From: Acidobacteriaceae bacterium KBS 146
GTDB lineage: Bacteria; Acidobacteriota; Terriglobia; Terriglobales; Acidobacteriaceae
DNA: 64,000 nt
Assembly: GCA_000688615.1 (NCBI GenBank)
Contig: JHVA01000001.1
Location: 3,534,001-3,598,000 of the forward strand
Direction: 5' to 3'
Position 1 is the first letter of the stretch; every line of letters begins with the position of its first letter. The translations under genes and the position numbers were made by a program. Shown piece by piece: positions 56,219 to 64,000 of this stretch. Under the pieces are notes generated by a model. It was not told the DNA's origin. It saw only the letters and a list, made by a program, of their open reading frames with translations, and made no database searches.

Positions 56219-57076
56219 TTACTCGTGTTTCGAGACGTGGAGCGCTTGAATAACCTCACCGCCAAATTCGCTGACGAGATAGCCGAGCGCGGATCCCCCG
56301 AGTCCTGACGCCCAGTTCCGCATAACCGTAGGCGCATTCCGATTCCGATCAGGATAGTAGGCGAGGTTGAGTGCAGCGGAGCCTCCCGTTCCCAGGATGC
56401 CGGCGTAGTTCAGGATGCTTTTTCCGTCATCCGTACGGCCAATGACCGGTCTTGTCGCGGCATAGACCGCACGGTTGAGGAACTTATGGCTGCGTCCCAA
56501 CTGGTAATACCGGGGATCCTGGTGAAAGATCGGAGCGAAGACCGCGTCACTGAAGATCTCCTTGCTGGCTCCTGTAGCGGCGGCTGCACCGAGACGCTGG
56601 GCGAAGGCTTCGCTATTGACCCCATAGTTGGGGCTGCTATTGATAAGGTGCGACCACCCGGCTGAGAAGCCCCAGGCCATCATGCTGAACGGGGTGACCG
56701 ACTCTCGCAGACCGAGCAGGACTTTGTCCTTTGGCTGCTGGCGAGGTGCTCTCTGCCCCGCTGGGATGAATTTGACGCGGGGCAGGGTAACGGGCATGCT
56801 GGCCGCACCGGTTACCTGTTGTCCTGCTGGATCGTAGGTGCTGGCCGGATCCACAGCGGAGTTGCTGGAACCGCTGTTCCTGGAGTGGATTGCTCCAGGC
56901 GAATCAGGAAGGTCAGCAGCCGAGGAAACACCTTCCGCGATGCTCGCGGAGGAAGGTGTCGCGGAGCATAGAAGAGTGGGGGCAAGAAGCAGCAGAGAAA
57001 ACGGTATTGAAAACAGAAAGCGAGACGCTGGCAGGATCAAAAGACAATAACCTCGTAGGAACTCCCGGTCTCGCAT
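56219..57076 (-). CDS. exported protein with HQDPRYY motif, paralogue 2
   Basis: A ~285-residue exported protein with a long hydrophobic signal (LLILPASRFLFSIPFSLLLL) and the same core as its downstream neighbour: FAPIFHQDPRYYQLG and YAATRPVIGRTDDGKSILNYAG. Between them the two share a D-S-A/S-F...Y pattern and a C-terminal glycine-rich hydrophobic helix (LGGSALGYLVSEFGG). A ~50-base gap separates the genes, consistent with an operon. Function unknown. Start ATG 57076; an earlier start would add a 42-residue basic extension. Confidence 0.72.
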   Translation of the reverse strand: MRDREFLRGYCLLILPASRFLFSIPFSLLLLAPTLLCSATPSSASIAEGVSSAADLPDSPGAIHSRNSGSSNSAVDPASTYDPAGQQVTGAASMPVTLPRVKFIPAGQRAPRQQPKDKVLLGLRESVTPFSMMAWGFSAGWSHLINSSPNYGVNSEAFAQRLGAAAATGASKEIFSDAVFAPIFHQDPRYYQLGRSHKFLNRAVYAATRPVIGRTDDGKSILNYAGILGTGGSAALNLAYYPDRNRNAPTVMRNWASGLGGSALGYLVSEFGGEVIQALHVSKHE

Positions 57077-57288
57077 CTCTCGGAAAAAAAGCAGCGAATA
57101 CCCAGTTTGACGTTTTTTAAGAAACGTCCCTCTTAGGAAGGACGCCGGAGGGCCGGGGTGACGTTGTATATGGTGTTTGATTCTTCCTGATGACGTTACC
57201 ACCTGGGCACCGGAGAGGGAATAGAGAACAAGAGCGATTGACCCCGCAATTTCCTCATTCTGATAATGAAAGGTGGAGAAGTGTGCTT

Positions 57289-57531
57289 ATGACGAACGGG
57301 AATCCAAGGCGTCCCTGGGAAGAGCGTTTGCACGAGGCAGGCACCCGCGTGGAAGAGGATGTTCGCGAGTTCCTGCGCTACTTCAACGACGAGATTGTTC
57401 CGGACCTGCGCAAGAACGGTTCCGAAGCACTGCGGGCTGCGGCACGCGAGTTGAACCGCATGGCGCAGCGTATGGACGAGCGAGCCGGTAGAACGCCGCC
57501 CGTCGATCCAAAGGACATACCGAAACCGTGA
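57289..57531 (+). CDS. small hypothetical helical protein
   Basis: An 80-residue, mostly alpha-helical charged protein (RLHEAGTRVEEDVREFLRYF, ALRAAARELNRMAQRMDERA) without a signal or membrane segment. Its stop overlaps the GTG start of rlpA (GTGA), so the two are translationally coupled. A clear SD (GGTGGAG) lies 10 bases before ATG 57289. No family recognised; the context suggests a cytoplasmic helper or simply an operon leader gene. Confidence 0.75.
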   Translation: MTNGNPRRPWEERLHEAGTRVEEDVREFLRYFNDEIVPDLRKNGSEALRAAARELNRMAQRMDERAGRTPPVDPKDIPKP

Positions 57532-58313
57532 CCCGCTCCCGCCTTGCGTTCGCCGTACTGATGCCGGCGCTGACGTTGGCAGTGACGGGCTGCCATAAGA
57601 AGCACGTGCGGGCGCATCAGCCTCCACCCCCTCCATCGACATCTTCCAGCGGGACCTATGCGGGAAGGGATACCCGCTCCTCAAGGCCAACCGAGCCATC
57701 TACGAGAGCCACTCCGGTTCCGCCACCTGCCGCACCCGATCTCCATGGCAAACCTTCGCTGGTCGAAACCGGAGTTGCAAGCTGGTACGGGCCGCCGTAC
57801 GCGGGCCGCAAAGGAGCCGATGGCAATGTCTATGACCAGCATGCGATGACGGCGGCTCACAGAACCCTGCCCCTGGGTTCGATGGTGCGGGTTACCAACC
57901 TGTCGACGAACCAGTCGGCTGTCGTTAAGATCACGGACCGCGGTCCTTTCGTGAAGGGACGCATCATCGATCTCTCCCTTGCTGCGGCCAAAGCAACGGG
58001 ACTCTATCGCATGGGCGTAGCCAGGGTGCGGGTCGAGGCCTGGACGCCGGGGCCGAGCCGCGATCCGCGGGCGATTCCCGGCGGAAGATGGTGCGTGCAG
58101 GTAGGAGCGTTCGAGCGCGAGAAGGACGCCATCAAGCTGAAGAACGACCTCATGCGGCGGTACACGACGGCGAAGGTGATCGAGTTCCCCGGTCCGACAG
58201 GACACTGGGTGCGGATCAATCCAGCGCATCCGGATAAGGCGAGCGCGGATCAGGTCGCGGAGAGCATCCGTACCTCCGGCGAGGTCGCGCCGTATCTCGT
58301 CCGCACTGACTAG
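57528..58313 (+). CDS. rlpA: RlpA-like lytic transglycosylase lipoprotein
   Basis: A 261-residue RlpA homologue. GTG start, lipobox LAVTGC, a Pro/Ser/Thr-rich linker, a double-psi beta-barrel domain (VASWYGPPYAGRKGADGNVYD; HRTLPLGSMVRVTNL; VKITDRGPFVKGRIIDLS, with the catalytic-type aspartate D in TDRGPF) and a C-terminal SPOR domain (~185-255: WCVQVGAFEREKDAIKL) that binds denuded septal glycan. It probably cleaves glycan strands during cell separation. Coupled to the small upstream gene. Confidence 0.92.
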   Translation: MTRSRLAFAVLMPALTLAVTGCHKKHVRAHQPPPPPSTSSSGTYAGRDTRSSRPTEPSTRATPVPPPAAPDLHGKPSLVETGVASWYGPPYAGRKGADGNVYDQHAMTAAHRTLPLGSMVRVTNLSTNQSAVVKITDRGPFVKGRIIDLSLAAAKATGLYRMGVARVRVEAWTPGPSRDPRAIPGGRWCVQVGAFEREKDAIKLKNDLMRRYTTAKVIEFPGPTGHWVRINPAHPDKASADQVAESIRTSGEVAPYLVRTD

Positions 58314-58359
58314 GCCTCAGAGAAGGCCGAATTTCGATCGGACTGACGGGGGAGTTCTG

Positions 58360-58857
58360 CTAGCGAATCACGCGCTTGCCAGTGCGGCGCTCAAGCTCCT
58401 TGCGGAACGCTTCCGAGGCGCTATGGTTCCAGGTGTGCGTGATGCTGACGCGATTGTCTCCGAGGACGCGGGTCATCTTGCCCGCGCCAACCACCTGAGC
58501 ACTCATGATCTCGTCGTAACGCATGGCTTTCTCTTTCCTGAGCCAGAAGCGCTGCACCAGTCCGGTGGGAGTAAAGACGATGGTCCCCGGCATCTGCCAG
58601 ATGACCAGGAGAAACAGCACGAGAAACATCAGCGGGAGCCAAAGAGGGACGTGGTGATGACTCTTCCACAGCGGCCATAGGATCAGCGCAAAATAGACAG
58701 GAAGAACGAGAGCGCGGCTCCAGAGCACCAGCGGCTTCAAAGGAAATGCTAGACCTTCCGCGGTCTCTTTAGGAGAGCCCTTCGAGAGGCGGCCCGCATA
58801 GATGAGCGCGAACAGCGCGGCGAGGGTCAGCAGTTGCAGGTTTTTCGGATCGAACAT
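58360..58857 (-). CDS. two-helix membrane protein with PH-like cytoplasmic part
   Basis: A 165-residue protein with an N-terminal hydrophobic segment, two close membrane helices (RALVLPVYFALILWPLW; LWLPLMFLVLFLLVIW) and a C-terminal beta-rich part (IVFTPTGLVQRFWLRKEKAMRYDEI, then TRVLGDNRVSITHT) resembling bacterial PH domains (DUF304-like). Function unknown. It sits between the convergent rlpA and the TldE-like gene. Confidence 0.65.
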   Translation of the reverse strand: MFDPKNLQLLTLAALFALIYAGRLSKGSPKETAEGLAFPLKPLVLWSRALVLPVYFALILWPLWKSHHHVPLWLPLMFLVLFLLVIWQMPGTIVFTPTGLVQRFWLRKEKAMRYDEIMSAQVVGAGKMTRVLGDNRVSITHTWNHSASEAFRKELERRTGKRVIR

Positions 58858-58885
58858 CGAGACCTTCCGTGGTGCAGGTTCCAGC

Positions 58886-60544
58886 TTACCTGGCTGGAGG
58901 CGGTGGATAGTAAGGCAGTTTTTGCTGCTCCTCGGTAGCGCGTTTTACGCCGATGTCGCCGAACAGCAGGCTTGGCACGATGGTGGTCTGGGGCAGCGTT
59001 CCGAGGGAGTCGTTGACATAAGGATCGTTTCCTACGGCTCGAATCTCGGAGCGCAGGCTTCGATGGTCCAGCTCGTCGAAGACGGCTCCACGGACAAGCT
59101 GGCGGCTGCCGTCAGGATGAACCAGATAGAGCAGGCGTGGAGCTTCGCCTCCCATGGTTTCGACGGCGTAGACGTCGCGCTTCTGCTCCTTCGCCATGGC
59201 CAGCAGCTGTTTGTTCAGGTCCTCAGGGGAGACAGGATGTGCGGAAGAAAAGATCATCACCCCGCTGCGAGAGTGCGCCGGAGCTCCTGGGGCAGCTCGC
59301 CCGTGCCCGTTAGAGGCGGGAAAATCTTTGATGGGTTCGCGACCGATCAGATAGTTATCGAGCCTGCCGTTGTCGACCACGTTTACCACCTGGGCCGGAA
59401 CGCCTTCATCATCGACCGGATAGGCGCCCAGCAACGAGCGGCCGTTGAACTTTGTCTCGAGCGGATTGTCGACGACGTTCATAAACTCGGGAAGGACCCG
59501 GGCTTTATAGCTGGAGGCGTAGGCTCCACGAGTGCGCGCCATGGTGCCGAGCTCCGGCCGGTCCGCCTCTACATTGCCGACGAAGAGCTGGTTCATGACA
59601 TCGGCAGCGGCGTCACCGGAAAACAGCACCGGGCCGTGATAGTCCTCTGCATCGACAACCGGTGCTTTGCTAAGGTCATCGAGGCTCCTCAGATCGTCGA
59701 TGACCTGCTTGCGGAAGGCTGGCCAGCTCTCCAGTTCAGCAGCGGTAACAGCAACAGAACCGTTGTCCCGTCCCAGCCGCATGCCATCGGGAGCCTGGCT
59801 GCCGACGCTGATGGCATTGTTGTATCCGCTGAGGCCGTAGCGCAGGACGGTACCTTCTGTGTTTACGAGATACCGGTTGAGGACCATAGCTCGTATGTTC
59901 GCAGTCGAGTATTGGACCTTGTCGGCGGAGGTGCTGACTTCTGGGGCGCTGGCATACAGGCCGCTGGCCTCGACGATTCGCTTCTTCCACTCCTTGCGAT
60001 CAATGTCGAGGGTGCGGAGAGGCTCGATGTGAGTGACCGGCGTCTGACGCGAAAAATCACTTTCAACGCGCGTTGACTGGAATTGCTGGAGAGCGGCCAG
60101 TTTTGCGGAGTAAGCCCGAAGTGCATTCTTGTACGCCTCGTCCGTGGCTGTCCAAAGAGCGTAACGCAGAGCGTCGGGGTTGTTATCTTCCGGAGCGAGC
60201 TGCACGGCCCCGTCGCCGCGGCCGGTACTCGAGTCGACGTTATAGTCGCCGATTCGCACGGTGACGCGAACGACGCGTTGGCGCCCTTCTTCTTCGCGGG
60301 TCAGCGCGCCATAGTTGGCGACCGCCTCATAGCTGGAGAAGTCGTCCAGGCGGTATTCGATGAAATAGGGCCGCTGCATGCCGGGTAGGATGAGCTGCGC
60401 CTTCTCTCGTTCGAGTTCGGTCTGCATGGCCTTGAGCATGGCATCGTCCACCTTGGATGGGGACTCGGCCGGTGAGGCGATGCCGCTGAAGATGGCGAAC
60501 AGGAGTACCGCCGAAGATATCTTGAGCAGGGTTCTGACTTTCAT
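58886..60544 (-). CDS. TldE/PmbA-like exported protein without the HExxxH motif
   Basis: A ~552-residue exported protein (signal TLLKISSAVLLFAIFSGIASP) of the TldD/PmbA superfamily. The position of the zinc motif HExxxH is NQLFVG (318-323) and the cysteine of TldD's C-terminal site is absent (NDPYVNDSLGTLP), so it should not bind zinc as TldD does. Family-type NGHGRAAPG and the GREPIKDFP sequence remain. In E. coli an active TldD pairs with an inactive TldE/PmbA-like partner; the neighbour at 60673-62418 keeps HEVLGH, so the two could form such a pair, here in the periplasm. Both are secreted, unlike E. coli TldD/PmbA. Confidence 0.82.
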   Translation of the reverse strand: MKVRTLLKISSAVLLFAIFSGIASPAESPSKVDDAMLKAMQTELEREKAQLILPGMQRPYFIEYRLDDFSSYEAVANYGALTREEEGRQRVVRVTVRIGDYNVDSSTGRGDGAVQLAPEDNNPDALRYALWTATDEAYKNALRAYSAKLAALQQFQSTRVESDFSRQTPVTHIEPLRTLDIDRKEWKKRIVEASGLYASAPEVSTSADKVQYSTANIRAMVLNRYLVNTEGTVLRYGLSGYNNAISVGSQAPDGMRLGRDNGSVAVTAAELESWPAFRKQVIDDLRSLDDLSKAPVVDAEDYHGPVLFSGDAAADVMNQLFVGNVEADRPELGTMARTRGAYASSYKARVLPEFMNVVDNPLETKFNGRSLLGAYPVDDEGVPAQVVNVVDNGRLDNYLIGREPIKDFPASNGHGRAAPGAPAHSRSGVMIFSSAHPVSPEDLNKQLLAMAKEQKRDVYAVETMGGEAPRLLYLVHPDGSRQLVRGAVFDELDHRSLRSEIRAVGNDPYVNDSLGTLPQTTIVPSLLFGDIGVKRATEEQQKLPYYPPPPAR

Positions 60545-60567
60545 CGTAAGACTTGCTTCAGAGGAGA

Positions 60568-60635
60568 CCGAGCTTCGCTCGACGTCCCACCTTAGGGACG
60601 ATGAAGCCGTCGCGAAGATGGGGCACCCGGTTGGA
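60568..60635. repeat. RAYT-type bipartite repeat between the two Tld genes, minus orientation
   Basis: CCCACCTTAGGGACGATGAAG (60586) and GCGAAGATGGGGCACCCGG (ending 60630) make hairpin 1; CGAGC-ttc-GCTCG at 60569-60581 is hairpin 2, the same as that at 15190. It occupies most of the 128-base gap between the two genes. Confidence 0.8.
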
Positions 60636-60672
60636 GACGGCAACGGGGCTGCCGAGATGCGAAAGAGGTTCT

Positions 60673-62418
60673 TCATCGCTCGTTCTCCTTTCCGGAGTTG
60701 TCGATCGGTGGTGGTGGAAGGATGGGAGGACGTGCCGTGCCCTGTGCCTGGCGCTGCGTCTCAATCTCGCTGACGAGCATGGCAGGAGAGACGGCGCTTA
60801 CGGGGATGCTCCCGGACTCCGCTCCGCAGATGCCGTTGAAGATGTCCTGCTTGTTTCCGGTGGCTACGATCCTTGCGAGCGCAGCCTGCGGAGTTCCTAC
60901 GATGGAGACGCCGCGCACCAGCTCGTCAGGACGTCCATCGACGTAGACGCGATAGACGACGAGGGGAATGACCTGGAAGGCCTGCGGCGACCGGCGTGTC
61001 GTGACGGCGAAGCCCGAGGAGATGTCCTCAAAGTACAGCCCGTAGGGCTTTCCCTGTCGTTTTGCTTCGTCGACGAGCATCTGTCGAAGCTCTTTGTCGC
61101 TTACGGTCTTGCTGGAGCTGACGATGAGATTGCCCTGCCGCCCTGTGGGCATTCGGCCGACCTCTGCGCGGCCGTGGCCGTTCGAGCTTGAGAAGCCGGC
61201 GATGGGAAGCCGTGACATGAGGAAGGTTTCAAGAACGCCATCTTTGATAAGGTCGACACGGTGGGCGGGCTGGCCTTCGTCGTCGTAGTCGTAGTGGCCG
61301 CTTAGCGAGTCGCCATCGAAGGTCTTCAGGGTAGGGTCGTCCATGACGCTCATGAACGGAGGGAGAATCTGCTTCCCGATCAGCTTGGTGAAGGTCTGGC
61401 CCTCGTTGTCGCCGCGCTGACGCTGGCCCTCGAGCCGATGACCGAGCACCTCGTGAAAGAAGACGGCAGAGGCACGGCCGCTCAAGATGGCGGGGCCGTT
61501 ATAAGGCTCGGTTACGGGAGCGCTGCGCAGCGCGACAAGATTGGCCGCCATGGCCTTCGTCTTCTCAAGGAGAGTCTTCTGGGCAGGAAGATGTGCGAGA
61601 GAATCGGCCTCGAAGGTCTCAGCACGGAACAGGTCCATACCGTCAGCGGCACGGGTGCGGGCAACGATGACCAGCCGGGCGACCTGGTTGGGCGTGGAGA
61701 TCCTGGCTCCCTCAGAGGAGACGAAATAGGTGGTGTCGGTGGTGGCCTGGACGACGATGTTGTTGAAGAAGATCTCTGGATAATTGCGGAAGAGGCCGGA
61801 GAGCTCGCGAAGGCGCTTCTGCCAGGTCGCCTTATCGACAGAAAGGGAATCGGCTGCGCTAAGGACGGCGGTAGAAGGTTTTTCGGACGAGAAGTCGGCG
61901 GAGTTATCCTCCTCCTTCGCCCGCACCTGCTGTTCGGTCTGGACCTTGACATAACTGTCGAGCGCTTTGCCATAGCCGCGATTGGTTGCGAACCACAGGC
62001 TGCGCGCGACGGCTTTCGGATTGTCTGTCAGGGGGAGGGGAATAGTCGTCAGGGCGCTGGCACGGTGATCGCCGTGAGTGTTGTCTTCCGCCTGGCTTCC
62101 GATACGAAGCTGGATATCCGCGGTACGGCGACGGCTCTCGCGGGAAAGCGAGATCGCTCCGAACTGAGCGGTCATATTAAAGCTGTCGGAATCGCTGACG
62201 GCGTAGCTGAGGAAGTAAGGCCGGGGTTCCTTTGCCGCCTCCGCGCCGGTCCTGCCGAGAGACTCCATGGCACGATGCAGCTCGGCGCTCATCGTATCCA
62301 GCAAAAGCGTGTCCGCCGGTTTGAACGGAGGGGCATCGGCGGCGCGAAGCAGAGGGGCAGCGAAGACCAGGGAAAGGGCGGCGAGCGTGCGACCAACCGC
62401 TGTTTGAAGTCGCTTCAT
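60673..62418 (-). CDS. TldD-like exported metallopeptidase
   Basis: A ~581-residue exported TldD/PmbA-family protein (signal TAVGRTLAALSLVFAAPLLR) that keeps the zinc motif HEVLGHRLEG (H at 322 and 327 from this start, E323) and the C-terminal NGICGAESGSIPVSAVSPA block with cysteine, the features of active TldD. NGHGRAEVGRMPTGRQG is the family glycine-rich segment. It probably cleaves peptides; E. coli TldD/TldE degrades CcdA and matures microcin B17. Start ATG 62418 or 62439, no SD visible. Partner downstream is the TldE-like gene. Confidence 0.87.
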   Translation of the reverse strand: MKRLQTAVGRTLAALSLVFAAPLLRAADAPPFKPADTLLLDTMSAELHRAMESLGRTGAEAAKEPRPYFLSYAVSDSDSFNMTAQFGAISLSRESRRRTADIQLRIGSQAEDNTHGDHRASALTTIPLPLTDNPKAVARSLWFATNRGYGKALDSYVKVQTEQQVRAKEEDNSADFSSEKPSTAVLSAADSLSVDKATWQKRLRELSGLFRNYPEIFFNNIVVQATTDTTYFVSSEGARISTPNQVARLVIVARTRAADGMDLFRAETFEADSLAHLPAQKTLLEKTKAMAANLVALRSAPVTEPYNGPAILSGRASAVFFHEVLGHRLEGQRQRGDNEGQTFTKLIGKQILPPFMSVMDDPTLKTFDGDSLSGHYDYDDEGQPAHRVDLIKDGVLETFLMSRLPIAGFSSSNGHGRAEVGRMPTGRQGNLIVSSSKTVSDKELRQMLVDEAKRQGKPYGLYFEDISSGFAVTTRRSPQAFQVIPLVVYRVYVDGRPDELVRGVSIVGTPQAALARIVATGNKQDIFNGICGAESGSIPVSAVSPAMLVSEIETQRQAQGTARPPILPPPPIDNSGKENER

Positions 62419-62543
62419 AGGAACGGATTCGTCTTTCATTTACGGGAACCGGCTGAAGCAGAGTGTATCGGAAGTAAGCTCTCAGACCATATTCTGACGA
62501 AATTATCCTTCGGGAAAAGGGGACTGAGGAGCAGAATCGAGCC

Positions 62544-63872
62544 ATGCGTATTCGGGGCCTTGCCTGCTTGCTGCTTCTATTGGTTTGTGCCGTTCCGTGT
62601 GTCTCCGCGCAGTCCTCCAGTGAGGCCTCCCCCCCGCAACAGGTTCAGCCGTCGTCCGGGCAGGAGAAGCCCGCCTATTCGCTGCCTCCTGAAAAGCTTG
62701 GCCGGGCCATTGCGTACTCGCGTATTCGCGTCCTGCTCGATCTTGCGGGCAGCGGGTGGGGGATGCTGCAGCTCCTGCTTCTGCTGTCGCTCGGTGTGGT
62801 GGCGAAGATGCGGAACGCTGCGGTCGATCTCAGTAAAAATCGTTGGGTTCAGGGATTTACTTTTACGCTGCTGCTGCTGGCCATCACCACGGTCCTCGAC
62901 CTTCCACTCGATCTCTACGGACAGCATGCCGCCAGGGTCTATGGGCAATCAGTACAGGGATGGGGAAGCTGGGCCTGGGATGCGGCGAAGAGTTTTCTGC
63001 TGACGTTCGTCTTCGGGGGCCTGCTGGTGATGTTGCTCTTCTGGGTGATTCGCAAGTCACCGGACCGCTGGTGGTTCTGGTTCTGGGTTCCGGCGATGCT
63101 CTTTGTGTTGGTGGCCGTCTTTGTCGCGCCTGTCATTCTCGATCCTCTGTTCAATAAATTCGAGCCGCTGGAGAAGACGAATCCAGCGTTGGTCGAGCGG
63201 TTGGAGCAAGTGGTGGCGCGAGGAGGAATCACGATCCCTCCGGATCGCATGTTTCTAATGAAGGCCAGCGAGAAGGTCACTACTTTGAACGCATACGTTA
63301 CCGGCTACGGGGCTTCAAAGCGAGTCGTCGTCTGGGACAACTCTATTAATAAAGCGACGCCTGACGAAATCAGTTTCATCTTTGGCCACGAGATGGGACA
63401 TTATGTGCTGAACCACATTCCCGCAACGCTGCTGTTTCTGGGGGTGCTTCTGCTGGTGGAGTTCTATCTCGGCTCTCGTGGGATTCGGTGGCTCCTTCAT
63501 CGTCTCGGTCCACGCTGGAAGATCCCCTCGCAGGACGATTGGGGCGCGCTCGTCGTGCTTCTACTGGTGCTCTCGGTTCTCTCGTTCTTCAGTGAACCGA
63601 TTGTGAATGGCTACAGCCGCCTGCACGAACATGAAGCCGATGTTTACGGGCAGGAGGCGATTCATGGAATTGTTGAAGATCCCCAGAAGGTTGCACAACA
63701 ATCCTTTCAACTGCTGGGAGAGATGTCTCTGACGGATCCGAATCCGAATCCGTTGGTAGAGTTCTGGACCTTCAGTCATCCGTCTGTGGCAAGCCGCGCC
63801 GCCTTTGCGGCAAAGTACAACCCCTGGATTGAAGGGGGGCATCCGAAATACTTCGTTCGAGGAACACATTGA
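62544..63872 (+). CDS. M48-family (STE24-like) integral membrane metallopeptidase
   Basis: A 442-residue intramembrane protease of the CaaX prenyl protease 1/STE24 type. After an apparent signal peptide come ~7 membrane helices; zinc ligands are HEMGH (H282, E283, H286) in SFIFGHEMGHYVLNH and the distal glutamate in EHEADVYGQEA. VAPVILDPLFNKFEPLE is characteristic of the STE24 group. A role in membrane protein quality control is likely; prenyl substrates are not expected in bacteria. A HIT-family gene follows. Confidence 0.9.
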   Translation: MRIRGLACLLLLLVCAVPCVSAQSSSEASPPQQVQPSSGQEKPAYSLPPEKLGRAIAYSRIRVLLDLAGSGWGMLQLLLLLSLGVVAKMRNAAVDLSKNRWVQGFTFTLLLLAITTVLDLPLDLYGQHAARVYGQSVQGWGSWAWDAAKSFLLTFVFGGLLVMLLFWVIRKSPDRWWFWFWVPAMLFVLVAVFVAPVILDPLFNKFEPLEKTNPALVERLEQVVARGGITIPPDRMFLMKASEKVTTLNAYVTGYGASKRVVVWDNSINKATPDEISFIFGHEMGHYVLNHIPATLLFLGVLLLVEFYLGSRGIRWLLHRLGPRWKIPSQDDWGALVVLLLVLSVLSFFSEPIVNGYSRLHEHEADVYGQEAIHGIVEDPQKVAQQSFQLLGEMSLTDPNPNPLVEFWTFSHPSVASRAAFAAKYNPWIEGGHPKYFVRGTH

Positions 63873-63908
63873 TCGCCATCGAACGGAAGACTATAAGCGA
63901 GATAAATG

Positions 63909-64000
63909 ATGAATAATTCGGACTGTTTGTTCTGTAAGATTCTCGCCGGGGAAATTCCTGCAAACCGTGCTTTTGAAGACGAGTTCTGCATCGCTTTCCC
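63909..64000 (+). CDS. HIT-family protein, 3' truncated by the window
   Basis: The first ~30 residues of a histidine-triad nucleotide-binding protein: NSDCLFCKILAGEIPANRAF is the standard opening with two zinc-type cysteines, followed by the strand CIAF. The rest lies beyond the window. Start ATG 63909 (or the adjacent ATG 63906). Confidence 0.88.
   Translation, partial: MNNSDCLFCKILAGEIPANRAFEDEFCIAF

Overview
The window reads as a chromosomal segment of a Gram-negative, GC-rich bacterium of the phylum Acidobacteriota, most likely an Acidobacteriaceae (Terriglobia) relative. Reasons: outer-membrane machinery (bamA, lptD, lpxB), an Oar-like TonB-dependent receptor with an N-terminal carboxypeptidase-regulatory domain, a DUF5715 protein, Pr6Pr and RDD membrane proteins, and a radical SAM enzyme of the kind implicated in membrane-spanning lipids, a hallmark of this phylum. 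Assignment rests on gene content alone; there is no rRNA in the window, and I found no tRNA and no CRISPR array.

Layout. 0.2-5.3 kb: frr, a small DUF4440/TMEM175 pair on the minus strand, a stand-alone molybdopterin oxidoreductase and a threonine dehydratase-like enzyme. 5.5-16.2 kb: envelope biogenesis (bamA, an RDD protein, lptD, a DsbA-like lipoprotein, a parvulin-type PPIase lipoprotein) and a Gfo/Idh/MocA oxidoreductase. 16.4-22.7 kb: small envelope and stress genes (DUF5715, c-type cytochrome, PGPGW-like, CHAD, CsbD, creatininase, greB). 22.8-25.3 kb: an MFS exporter and PfpI protein divergent from an HxlR regulator, with a palindromic candidate operator between them. 25.7-29.3 kb: Pr6Pr protein and gyrA, whose GyrA carries a coiled-coil-like insertion in the C-terminal propeller. 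29.3-32.3 kb: an accessory island holding an AT-rich lone P-loop ATPase with zinc ribbon and winged helix, followed by a REP-associated transposase (RAYT) embedded in its own bipartite palindromic repeats. 32.4-38 kb: small secreted and membrane proteins, a YdeI/OmpD-associated protein divergent from and overlapping lpxB, and an M1-peptidase homologue with a destroyed zinc site. 38.4-46.1 kb: two TonB-dependent receptors and a PiuC-type dioxygenase (iron/siderophore theme). 46.1-52.8 kb: a four-PAS histidine kinase, YceH, a DUF882 peptidase, RidA, a decayed HEAT-like gene, a DoxX-like protein and a decayed second RAYT with another class of palindromes. 52.8-64 kb: the lipid-type radical SAM enzyme, two tandem paralogous secreted proteins, rlpA, a secreted TldD/TldE-like protease pair, an M48 protease and the start of a HIT protein.

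How genes fit together. Much of the window builds or polices the envelope: BamA, LptD and LpxB make the outer membrane; DsbA-like and parvulin lipoproteins help fold exported proteins; RlpA, DUF882 and DUF5715 proteins act on or near peptidoglycan; the M48 and TldD-like enzymes are proteases. The most interesting parts are the ATPase/RAYT island, the radical SAM lipid enzyme, two enzyme homologues that have lost their metal site (M1-like and TldE-like), and two RAYT/REP systems in different states of decay. No single multi-gene defence system is evident.
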